Below, one piece after another: positions 22,094 through 28,815 of a stretch of 28,815 bases of DNA. Source of the stretch: UBA1774 sp045223835 (lineage in GTDB: Bacteria; Bacillota; Clostridia; Oscillospirales; Oscillospiraceae); NCBI GenBank assembly GCA_045223835.1, contig JBGUZS010000125.1, positions 1-28,815 of the forward strand, in the 5' to 3' direction. Made by a program: the position numbers and the translations under genes. The notes beneath the pieces were generated by a model, which saw only the letters and a program-made list of their open reading frames with translations, had not been told where the DNA came from and made no database searches. Positions within the stretch are counted from its first letter, which is position 1. Each line of letters begins with the position of its first letter.

Positions 22094-24934
22094 ATGGAAA
22101 ACCTGTTTTTTCGGGTACTGAACATGAGCCTCTCCGCCGCTGCGGTGATCGCGGTGGTGGCGCTGGTGCGACTGCTCCTGCGGTCCGCGCCGAAGAAATG
22201 GCGGTATCTCCTTTGGAGCGCAGCGGGGTTCCGGCTCAGCTGTCCCGTCAGCTTCAAAGCGTTTTTCAGCATCTTTCGGTTTAGGCCTTCGGCCATCGCA
22301 GCTGTCGGCGCAGGGGATGCGGCTGTGCTCCTGCCGCAAAACGCAGCTGCCGCGGCCAGGATCGGGATCCCTGCCGCAGCCGGTATGCCCCCGGCGGCGG
22401 TGCAGGTCACCCCTGCGGTTATCCCGGCGGCGCCGGTCCCGGCCCAGGAACAGACCCAGCTCTGGCCGGAGCTTGGCATCCTCCTCTGGCTTCTCGGGAT
22501 GGCGGTGATGCTGGCCCTGGGGATTATCCGGTATATCCGGATGAAGCGGATCCTGACGGATGCTGCGGTTTTGGAAAAGGGCGTATTTGCCACGGACCGG
22601 ATCCGGATGCCCTTTATCCTGGGCCTTCTGCCGCCCCGTATCTATCTTCCCGCCGGGCTGGATCCGGCGGAAGCGGGCTTTGTCCTGGCCCATGAGCGGG
22701 CGCATATCCGCAGGGGAGACCACTGGGTGAAGCTGCTGGCTTACCTGCTGCTGTCGATCCATTGGTTCAATCCCGCGGTGTGGGCTGCCTTTTACCTTAT
22801 GAGCCGGGATATGGAGATGAGCTGCGATGAACGGGTGCTCCGGGATCTGACCGGTTCGGCGAAGGCCTACAGCCGTACCCTTCTGCGCTTTGCCGAGGGC
22901 AGACAGTTTCCCGCCCCTGCGCCTCTGGGCTTCGGAGAATCCGATGTGAAGAGCCGCATCAAAAACGCCTTGCGTTGGAAGCGGCCGAAGCTTTGGATCA
23001 CTCTGGCGGCGATCATCCTCTGCATCTCCGCCGTGGCTGCCTGCACCGCCGATCCGAAGGAACCGAAGGAACCGAAGGAGCCCGATGCTTCGGAGATGGC
23101 GGCGGGGGATACCGTGCGCTTCTCCCGCACGGAGCAAAGCATCCTTCTCAGGGCTGTGGAGGGGAGCCGGAGCTTTGGGGAGCTCGTAGAAGAGCTTGCT
23201 CCTCAGGGGTTCGAGTACCGAGCAGAGGATAATTTTCTCAGCCTGGAGGACCGGCTGCTCACCGAAACGGGGGCGCTGACCATCGGCATGGACAAGGCTT
23301 CCGCGCTGCAGGCGCTGTACGGCGCTCTGCCGGATGGAAGGGAGGATATTTTCCTCCGGGCGGAGAATCATCCGGGTATCCTGCTGGGGAATGACAAGGA
23401 CGGGTATTATCCTCTCTCCGGCCTGTTCGCCGGAGAACCCTTCCGCATGACTTTGCAATATGCCGGGGCCTATGCGGACCTTTTGCAGAGCGTCACCTTA
23501 AGATTCTGGCCGCTGGAGGACGGGGAAGAGGTTTATTCCCGGCTGAAGAAAGTCCTTGTGGATCAGCTGGGAGACCCGGATGGGGAAGGCTCCGACGATA
23601 GAGTCTCGGCAATGGGATGGCTGTTTCCTTATGGCGCCGGCGCCTTGAGCCTGCAGTGGACCGGGAAGGGGAGCGGGGATCAGTCGGTGATCATTCTGCT
23701 GTCCGCCGCGATGGGGGCGGATACCCCCTGGAGCTGGAGCAGCACGGTGAAAGCCCCGGATATCCGGGAGGCTGCCTTGAAGTCCGGGTCGGCTCAGGAG
23801 GAGATCCTGCTGACGGAGGAGCAGATCGAAGAGCTGACGGCTCTGCTGAACGCGGTGCCCAGGGATCAGGTGGTCGGCGGCAGAGGGATCCCCTCGGAGC
23901 GGGTGCTGGAGCTGCGGGATACCGGCTATGCCCTGCGCTTTGCCGGAGGCGTGATCGAGCTGGATGGCGAAGGCCCCGGGGCCTTCGCCGCTGCAGAACC
24001 GGTGTGGGAGATCCATGACGAAGCTCTGTATGCCTGGCTGGATGCCCTGTGGACGGAAAGTCCCTTCGGAGGAACAGAGAATCCCCTGGGTCTGACCATG
24101 AGCGCGAAGGACGTCACCCCCACAGGCTGCACCCTGGTGTTCACCCAATCCGGCGGCGCACCCACCGGAAGCCTGCAGACCGGCGCAGCTTTCCTTTTGG
24201 AGAGAGAAGCCGCCGAAGGCGTATGGGATGAACTTCCCGGTCTGCGGGATGTCATATGGTATTCCCTTGCCTATTCCATCCCTTCCGATGGGACTACGAC
24301 GCTGGCAGCGGATTGGACGCATATCCTCGGTCCGCTGGAGGCCGGGCATTACCGGATCAGCAAGGAGATCATGGATTTCCGCGGGGGAGGGGATTACGAT
24401 ACCTATTTGATCTGCGCGGAATTCGATATCCCAGATGATGGGAGAATAGTGGGAACCGCTCAGTTTGAAGTCAAAGCAGATGAATGGAAAACCTCGGCAA
24501 AGGGTATGATAGAGGTATTTGAGAAAGAACATGGCTTCCTGGGCATCCGGATCCAGGCTGATCTGGAAATCGGTCCGAATGACTTTGGCGGCGTTGCGTT
24601 TTATCTCCCCGCAGGGTGTGCGCTGGAAGACGTATCGTGTACCTATCCGGAAACGGACGGAGAAGCCGACAGCGATCCGCCGGTCAACGTCTGGTCCACC
24701 GCAAGCGATCTTGAGAAGTATACCGCGATGATCGAGATCGGGCGCAGCCAGAGCGTGACTCCCGGCGGAGGAGGTACAGGCATGGTGACCATCGAAGCGT
24801 CATATCCTCGGGAAAGCAGTGATTCGGTGAGCTCCCTGGCCTTTGCCGTGGAATGCGGTGCGGAGGAGAAGGACGGCTATGTGATCATGGGTGTTGAGTA
24901 CAGCGAAATCATCGTGGAGATCAAATCCCGTTAA
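22094..24934 (+). CDS. BlaR1/MecR1-type M56 membrane metallopeptidase with large extracellular sensor region
   Basis: A 946-residue membrane protein. The M56 part (1-~300) has helices near 12-30, 38-58, 128-147 and 213-235, and the zinc motif HERAH at 200-204 (LAHERAHIRRGDHW), with a downstream SCDERVL. A further helix at 300-317 is followed by DPKEPKEPKEPD and an external region of about 620 residues. That region shows no penicillin-binding SxxK/SxN/KTG set. It has an Ig-like domain at ~664-780 (DVTPTGCTLVFTQSGG ... GHYRISKEIMDFRG). Expected role: sense an external signal and cleave or trigger loss of the adjacent repressor. ATG 22094 is chosen (GGGAGG just before), one base after the repressor stop. 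Confidence 0.9.
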   Translation: MENLFFRVLNMSLSAAAVIAVVALVRLLLRSAPKKWRYLLWSAAGFRLSCPVSFKAFFSIFRFRPSAIAAVGAGDAAVLLPQNAAAAARIGIPAAAGMPPAAVQVTPAVIPAAPVPAQEQTQLWPELGILLWLLGMAVMLALGIIRYIRMKRILTDAAVLEKGVFATDRIRMPFILGLLPPRIYLPAGLDPAEAGFVLAHERAHIRRGDHWVKLLAYLLLSIHWFNPAVWAAFYLMSRDMEMSCDERVLRDLTGSAKAYSRTLLRFAEGRQFPAPAPLGFGESDVKSRIKNALRWKRPKLWITLAAIILCISAVAACTADPKEPKEPKEPDASEMAAGDTVRFSRTEQSILLRAVEGSRSFGELVEELAPQGFEYRAEDNFLSLEDRLLTETGALTIGMDKASALQALYGALPDGREDIFLRAENHPGILLGNDKDGYYPLSGLFAGEPFRMTLQYAGAYADLLQSVTLRFWPLEDGEEVYSRLKKVLVDQLGDPDGEGSDDRVSAMGWLFPYGAGALSLQWTGKGSGDQSVIILLSAAMGADTPWSWSSTVKAPDIREAALKSGSAQEEILLTEEQIEELTALLNAVPRDQVVGGRGIPSERVLELRDTGYALRFAGGVIELDGEGPGAFAAAEPVWEIHDEALYAWLDALWTESPFGGTENPLGLTMSAKDVTPTGCTLVFTQSGGAPTGSLQTGAAFLLEREAAEGVWDELPGLRDVIWYSLAYSIPSDGTTTLAADWTHILGPLEAGHYRISKEIMDFRGGGDYDTYLICAEFDIPDDGRIVGTAQFEVKADEWKTSAKGMIEVFEKEHGFLGIRIQADLEIGPNDFGGVAFYLPAGCALEDVSCTYPETDGEADSDPPVNVWSTASDLEKYTAMIEIGRSQSVTPGGGGTGMVTIEASYPRESSDSVSSLAFAVECGAEEKDGYVIMGVEYSEIIVEIKSR

Positions 24935-24983
24935 TACCGTCTCGGCATATGGATCCGTGGCCTGAACATTTTGACCGAACAGG

Positions 24984-25023
24984 ACAAAAGCACCAGCCGT
25001 CCAACAGGACTTGGCTGGTGCTT
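24984..25023. terminator. Convergent terminator between blaR1-like and ktrA-like genes
   Basis: AAGCACCAGCC (24988-24998) pairs with GGCTGGTGCTT (25013-25023), and an inner GTCC-AACA-GGAC extends the stem with a small bulge. On the minus strand it ends in CTTTTG, on the + strand in CTTGTATTTG. Both U tracts are short. Confidence 0.72.
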
Positions 25024-25052
25024 GTATTTGAAGGGAAGAGGGCAGCTGCCGC

Positions 25053-25724
25053 TCAATCGTCCATATCGGCATGGAAGCGGAGGATATCCTCGCTTCTGCC
25101 CAGGATCACCAGGCTGTCCGTCTCCTTGAAGGGATAGCCCGGCTCAATATGGGTGGTGATCTTGTTTCCGCTCTGGATGGCGATCACATTGATTCCGTAT
25201 TTCTGCCGCAGATTGCTGTCGGTAATGCGGACGCCCACAAGCTTCCGGGGGACGGGGCACTCCGTGATATCCATCTCATTGTTCAGGCGGATGTAATCCA
25301 TTATGGAGCTTCCGGTGAGCCGCTGGGCCAGCCTGGCGCCCATATCCCGCTCCGGAAAGACCATTTCCGCGCCGATCTTCTCCAGCAGCTGGCCATGCTC
25401 CCGGCTGACCGCCTTGGCCATGACCCGTTTCACCCCCAGGGCGAGAAGATTCATGGCGGTGAGCAGGCTGACGTCCAGCGCGCCGATGCAGATGATCACG
25501 GCGTCGCAGGCGCCGAAGCCCACGTCCTCCAGATTCTGCCTGGAAAGATTGTGGATGACATAGGCATATTCGGTGTATGCCCGTGCCTCGTTCACCTTGC
25601 TCTCTACCTGATCCGCTACGATGACCTCGGCGCCGGAGGCAGCCAGCCCCTGGGCAAGGGCGCTGCCGAAACGCCCGAGTCCGATGACGCCGTATGTGCC
25701 CTTATCCTTCGTTATCTTTTTCAT
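25053..25724 (-). CDS. TrkA/KtrA-type potassium channel gating subunit (RCK)
   Basis: A 223-residue cytoplasmic regulator of Trk/Ktr potassium uptake. The RCK_N domain begins GTYGVIGLGRFGSALAQGL, a Rossmann GxGxxG nucleotide-binding loop, with acidic VADQ after the second strand. The RCK_C domain (about 135-215) contains VPRKLVGVRITDSNLRQKYG and ends in FKETDSLVILGRSEDILRF. One RCK pair as here is the KtrA form, unlike the doubled E. coli TrkA. The start at 25724 overlaps the stop of the preceding pore gene by ATGA, so it is the third gene of the operon. An upstream in-frame start at 25781 would lie inside the pore gene and is rejected. Confidence 0.95.
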   Translation of the reverse strand: MKKITKDKGTYGVIGLGRFGSALAQGLAASGAEVIVADQVESKVNEARAYTEYAYVIHNLSRQNLEDVGFGACDAVIICIGALDVSLLTAMNLLALGVKRVMAKAVSREHGQLLEKIGAEMVFPERDMGARLAQRLTGSSIMDYIRLNNEMDITECPVPRKLVGVRITDSNLRQKYGINVIAIQSGNKITTHIEPGYPFKETDSLVILGRSEDILRFHADMDD

Positions 25725-27016
25725 CCTATGGTGAATCCCTCCTGGCTGTAGGACCACTCGTTCTGGGAAGAGTAGCGCCACAGCGTTGCTATGGTAAGCG
25801 GGCCAAGGCGGCCCACGAACATACTGACGATCAGAACGATCCGGGCTCCTGTGCCCAGCTCCGGAGTAGGAACGATGCTGAGCCCTACGGTGCAGCAGGC
25901 GGAAACGGTCTCAAAGAGCAGAGACAGGAAATCCCGCTCCGGCTCGCACAGGCAGAGCATAAGCGTGGAAAGAAGCAAAAATGAGCCGCCGATCAGGACC
26001 ACGGTAAAGGCCTTGCTGATAACCGTATCCGGAACCCGCCGCCGGAATGCCTGAGGAGTTCTCCCTGTTGCAGTGGACCGGGCAGAAAGAAACAGCGCGA
26101 ATATGGTGGTGGTTTTGATGCCGCCGCCGGTGGATCCGGGGGATGCGCCCACGAACATCAGAAGGCACATGATCAGCAGGGCGGCGGGACGGAAACCGCT
26201 CAGGTCCCAAGTGGAGAAGCCTGCGGTGCGGGCGGATACGCTCTGGAAAAAGGCGCCCATCCAGCTGATCGGCTGGGCCAGACGCAGCAGCAGGGTGCCC
26301 AGAAGGATCAGGAGTCCGGTCATGACCAGGACCACCTTGGTCTGCAGACTCAGGGAACGCCTTCTGCGGAACCGGCACAGCTCCAGGATGACCAGGTAAC
26401 CCAGACCGCCGCCGATAATGAGCAGAGCGGTGATGAGATTGAGCCAGGCACGGTCCCCGTATCGGATGAGACTGTCTGTACCGCCCAGGATATCGAAGCC
26501 TGCGTTATTGAAGGCGGATACGGCATGGAACACCGCCATGCCGAGACCCGGTCCCGTGCCGAAATCCCGGGCAAATACGGGCCAGATCAGCAGACTTCCC
26601 GCCATCTCAAAAGCCAGCGTGATGAGCAGGACCCTGCCCAGCAGGCCGGATACATCCCCGTAGCTGGTAAGGTTCCAGCTCTCCTTCAGCATCTGCCTGT
26701 CACGAAGACGCAGGCCTCCCCCGGCCAAAAGAGTGACAGAAACGCCGATGGCCGCGACCCCCAAACCGCCGATCTGGATGAGCAGGAGGATGACGAGCTT
26801 GCCGAAGACCGTCCAGGAGGCGCCGGTATCCGTCACCACAAGTCCGGTGACGCAGGCTGCGCTGGCGGAGGTGAACAGGGAATCCAGAGGACTGGAGACC
26901 ATCTGCTCCGTCCTGGCCGCTGGAAGACTCAGCAGCAGAGCCCCCAGAAGGATCAGAGCCAGGAAGCCCAGGGCGATGGACCTGCCGGGCGTCAGATGTT
27001 TGCGCAGACGTTTCAT
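25721..27016 (-). CDS. KtrB/TrkH-type potassium transporter pore subunit
   Basis: A 431-residue integral membrane protein with the four-fold repeated P-loop architecture of the Trk/Ktr/HKT superfamily. Filter-like segments are SASAACVTGLVV (about 54-65), HAVSAFNNAGFDIL, SVSARTAGFSTWDLSGF and ETVSACCTVGLSIV, each with the selectivity glycine. SPGSTGGGIKTTT is the intramembrane loop region that gates KtrB. It takes up potassium and pairs with the RCK subunit encoded next. ATG 27016 is preferred over TTG 27028 because it overlaps the trkH stop (ATGA) and follows GGAGG. Similarity is strongest to the shorter KtrB form. Confidence 0.94.
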   Translation of the reverse strand: MKRLRKHLTPGRSIALGFLALILLGALLLSLPAARTEQMVSSPLDSLFTSASAACVTGLVVTDTGASWTVFGKLVILLLIQIGGLGVAAIGVSVTLLAGGGLRLRDRQMLKESWNLTSYGDVSGLLGRVLLITLAFEMAGSLLIWPVFARDFGTGPGLGMAVFHAVSAFNNAGFDILGGTDSLIRYGDRAWLNLITALLIIGGGLGYLVILELCRFRRRRSLSLQTKVVLVMTGLLILLGTLLLRLAQPISWMGAFFQSVSARTAGFSTWDLSGFRPAALLIMCLLMFVGASPGSTGGGIKTTTIFALFLSARSTATGRTPQAFRRRVPDTVISKAFTVVLIGGSFLLLSTLMLCLCEPERDFLSLLFETVSACCTVGLSIVPTPELGTGARIVLIVSMFVGRLGPLTIATLWRYSSQNEWSYSQEGFTIG

Positions 27017-28449
27017 TGCTTCCTCCAAACCGAAGGGGAGAAGAGGAGCAGCAGGGGGAAGATCTCCAATCTGCCCAGGATCATGATGAGGGAAAGCAGC
27101 AGTTTATTCCCGCCGGAGAACAGGGAAAAATTGCCCGCAGGTCCGACCACGTTCAGGCCGGGGCCGATATTGGATATACAGGCCAGGGTGCCGGTGAAAT
27201 TGGTGGTGAGGTCAAACCCATCCAGAGAGAGGCAAAGGGTCCCCAGAAGCAGAATGCCGATATAACAGGCGGAAAACACCAGGGTGGTATGCAGGGTGCT
27301 GTCGGAAACCGGCTTCTTTTCCAGCCGGACGACGCTCACACCATGGGGATGCTGCTGCCGCCAGAGCTCCTGTCGGATCCCCTTGAACAGGATCATGATC
27401 CGGGAAACCTTCATCCCGCCGCAGGTGGAGCCGGCGCAGGCGCCGGTGAACATGAAGAGGACCAGGATCCATTTGGAGAATTCCGGCCAGACATTGAAAT
27501 CTGCGGTGGAATAGCCCGTGGTGCTCATGATGCTGCCCACCTGGAAGGCGGAATACCGCAGGCTTTCCCCGAAGCTGCCGTAAAGCGGAAGAATATTCAG
27601 GGAAATGGCCAGGATCCCCAGTACGGCAAGGCAGAGGTACACATGCAGCTCCTCGCTTTTCAGCGCATCCCGCACCTTGCCCACAAGGATCAGGAAGTAG
27701 AGGTTGAAGTTCACCCCGAAGAGGAACATGAACACGGTGATGACCACCTGGATATAGGGGCCGTAAAATCCGACGCTGGCTGCCCGGTTGGAAAAGCCGC
27801 CGGTGCCCGCGGTCCCGAAGGAGTGGACCAGGGCGTCATACAGGTTCATTCCTCCGAAGAGGAGCAGGATGACCTCCAGCAGGGTGAGGAAGATATAGAT
27901 CATGTACAGGATCCCGGCGGTTTTCCTGGCGCTGGGGACCAGCTTGCCGACGGTGGGCCCCGGGACCTCCGCCCGCATGATATGCATGGACCGGCTGCCG
28001 GACATGGGCATGACCGCCATGATAAATACCAATACGCCCATACCGCCGATCCAGTGGGTGAAGCTGCGCCAGAACAGACCGCTCAGGCTCAGCGCCTCGA
28101 CGTTCTTCAGGATGCTGGCTCCGGTGGTGGTAAAGCCGGAGGCGGTCTCAAACAGCGCGTCTATGTAATTGGGGATATCCCCGGAAAAGACGAAGGGCAG
28201 GGCGCCCAGCAGGGAGATACACAGCCAGGAGAGGCCAACGCAGACGAAACCCTCCCGGGCATAGATCTTGGTGTTCGTCGGCTTCAGAAGGCTGAGGAGG
28301 CCTCCCAGCGCCGCGGAGATCACCACCGTGATCAAATAGGGGAAGGGGGGTTCCCGGTGGAGCAGGGCGACGATGGCGGGAAGCAGCAGGAGCATGGCGA
28401 TAACAAACAGCACCTTCCCCAGGATCTGGGCGATCATTCGGATATTCAT
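27013..28449 (-). CDS. TrkH-type potassium uptake pore subunit
   Basis: A 478-residue membrane protein, longer than its neighbour by an N-terminal pair of helices (1-~70), as is typical of TrkH. Filter segments are ETASGFTTTGASIL (near 107-120), HSFGTAGTGGFSN, SIMSTTGYSTADF and LACISNIGPGLN; the gating loop reads ACAGSTCGGMKVSR. It should import potassium and be controlled by an RCK subunit. It is the first gene of the operon and overlaps the next pore gene by four bases. The ribosome binding site AAGGAAG is 12 bases from the ATG, rather far. An ATG between them opens only a four-codon frame (MFPP) whose stop overlaps this start. Confidence 0.94.
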   Translation of the reverse strand: MNIRMIAQILGKVLFVIAMLLLLPAIVALLHREPPFPYLITVVISAALGGLLSLLKPTNTKIYAREGFVCVGLSWLCISLLGALPFVFSGDIPNYIDALFETASGFTTTGASILKNVEALSLSGLFWRSFTHWIGGMGVLVFIMAVMPMSGSRSMHIMRAEVPGPTVGKLVPSARKTAGILYMIYIFLTLLEVILLLFGGMNLYDALVHSFGTAGTGGFSNRAASVGFYGPYIQVVITVFMFLFGVNFNLYFLILVGKVRDALKSEELHVYLCLAVLGILAISLNILPLYGSFGESLRYSAFQVGSIMSTTGYSTADFNVWPEFSKWILVLFMFTGACAGSTCGGMKVSRIMILFKGIRQELWRQQHPHGVSVVRLEKKPVSDSTLHTTLVFSACYIGILLLGTLCLSLDGFDLTTNFTGTLACISNIGPGLNVVGPAGNFSLFSGGNKLLLSLIMILGRLEIFPLLLLFSPSVWRKQ

Positions 28450-28503
28450 GGCGGAAACATACTTCCTTCTATTACGGCTTGACCGTGCAGGTAAGATAAC
28501 TGA

Positions 28504-28532
28504 AGTATAACAAGAAAACGGGGAAAAGTAAA
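28504..28532 (-). promoter_or_regulatory. Promoter of the trkH operon
   Basis: On the minus strand: TTTACT at 28532-28527, 17-bp spacer, TATACT at 28509-28504, about 55 bp before the trkH start. No ydaO-type or other riboswitch structure is evident in this short leader. Confidence 0.7.
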
Positions 28533-28554
28533 CCGAAAAGGCTGTTTATACGAA

Positions 28555-28586
28555 TCCGGCGGAACAGAAAGAACTGTTCCGCCGGA
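28555..28586. repeat. Perfect 13-bp inverted repeat (stem-loop) after the cupin-like gene
   Basis: TCCGGCGGAACAG (28555-28567) pairs with CTGTTCCGCCGGA (28574-28586) around a six-base loop. It lies 16 bp after the stop of the minus-strand cupin-like gene. The T run is before the stem, not after it, on that strand, so it is an atypical terminator or an RNA 3'-end stabiliser. Confidence 0.6.
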
Positions 28587-28601
28587 AAAACGCACTTTTG
28601 G

Positions 28602-28815
28602 TCAGGGCTTGGGCAGATCGCGGCCCTTGTAGATGTACTGGCCGTCTTGATAGACCACCTTGCCATAGCTCCCGTTGGGGTAGAAGGGCTCAAAGTTGAT
28701 GGGCGCACCCAGGCGTTTGATGACGACCGGGCCATGCCAGAGACCGGCGGGGATGCGCACAACCGTGGGCTCGGTGATGGTGTAGGTCTCCAGGTGCTCC
28801 GGATCGGGCCCCAGG
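28602..28815 (-). CDS. Cupin-like protein, C-terminal part (5' end outside window)
   Basis: The minus-strand frame is open to the window edge and encodes the last 71 residues of a protein, ending in GRDLPKP before TGA at 28604-28602. The segment TITEPTVVRIPAGLWHGPVV looks like the second conserved motif of a cupin barrel, with the PAG turn and a likely metal-binding His. A strand with INFEPFYPNGSYG follows. Cupins are too diverse to assign a reaction from this fragment. It is separated from trkH by a stem-loop and a promoter, so it belongs to another transcript. Confidence 0.72.
   Translation of the reverse strand, partial: LGPDPEHLETYTITEPTVVRIPAGLWHGPVVIKRLGAPINFEPFYPNGSYGKVVYQDGQYIYKGRDLPKP

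Noticed and set aside
27016..28482. A 488-codon + strand frame opposite trkH
   Set aside because: Rich in Gly, Gln, His, Glu and Asp, as expected for the complement of a hydrophobic membrane protein gene; no ribosome binding site or domain.

Overview
The window is a GC-rich stretch of a bacterial chromosome, most likely from an anaerobic member of the Clostridia (Oscillospiraceae-like Firmicutes). The evidence is the gene order smc-ftsY-rdgB-yhbY-nadD/yqeK-LCP-rsfS-leuS-rpsU, a CD1247-type zinc-ribbon protein after efp, a tryptophan T-box, a MurT/GatD-type pair, BlaI/BlaR1-type regulation, strong AGGAGG ribosome binding sites and good TTGACA/TATAAT-like promoters with 17-bp spacers. I see no tRNA, rRNA, insertion sequence, phage gene or CRISPR array; this looks like core chromosome.

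Layout. 1-8.8 kb (+ strand): a housekeeping run of smc (3' end), ftsY, rdgB, yhbY, a fused nadD-yqeK, a LytR-CpsA-Psr protein with a Pro-Glu tail, rsfS and leuS, largely joined by 4-nt ATGA overlaps, then rpsU with its own consensus promoter. 8.8-9.6 kb (- strand): an unrecognised protein whose 3' end is inside the rpsU terminator. 9.6-12.0 kb (+): Xaa-Pro aminopeptidase, efp and a very acidic Cys-rich zinc-ribbon protein. 12.0-15.0 kb (-): a TrpB2-type tryptophan synthase beta chain under a complete tryptophan T-box leader, and an S66 peptidase. 15.0-16.8 kb (+): a lipoprotein cyclophilin and a MoaF-like protein, each with its own promoter. 16.8-18.9 kb (-): murT-gatD-like genes. 19.1-21.6 kb (+): a ParB-like/BMP-domain fusion protein and a YwlG (DUF436) protein. 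21.7-24.9 kb (+): a BlaI-type repressor and a BlaR1-type membrane peptidase behind two operator-like palindromes. 25.0-28.5 kb (-): a potassium-uptake operon, trkH - ktrB-like - ktrA-like. 28.6-28.8 kb (-): the 3' end of a small cupin-like gene.

How the genes work together. The first block joins chromosome segregation, membrane targeting, nucleotide-pool cleaning, ribosome maturation and silencing, NAD synthesis and wall-polymer attachment. The T-box should let trpB2 be expressed when uncharged tRNA-Trp accumulates. BlaI/BlaR1 should form a self-controlled signal module. The three Trk/Ktr genes should give two pore types that may share one RCK gating subunit. The most unusual items are: a GatD-like protein that lacks the amidotransferase Cys and His, beside a MurT-like ligase with an altered C-terminal domain; a soluble protein joining a ParB-like domain to a BMP substrate-binding domain with no signal peptide; short reading frames between the T-box terminator and trpB2; and a BlaR1-type protein with a long non-penicillin-binding sensor region containing an Ig-like domain.
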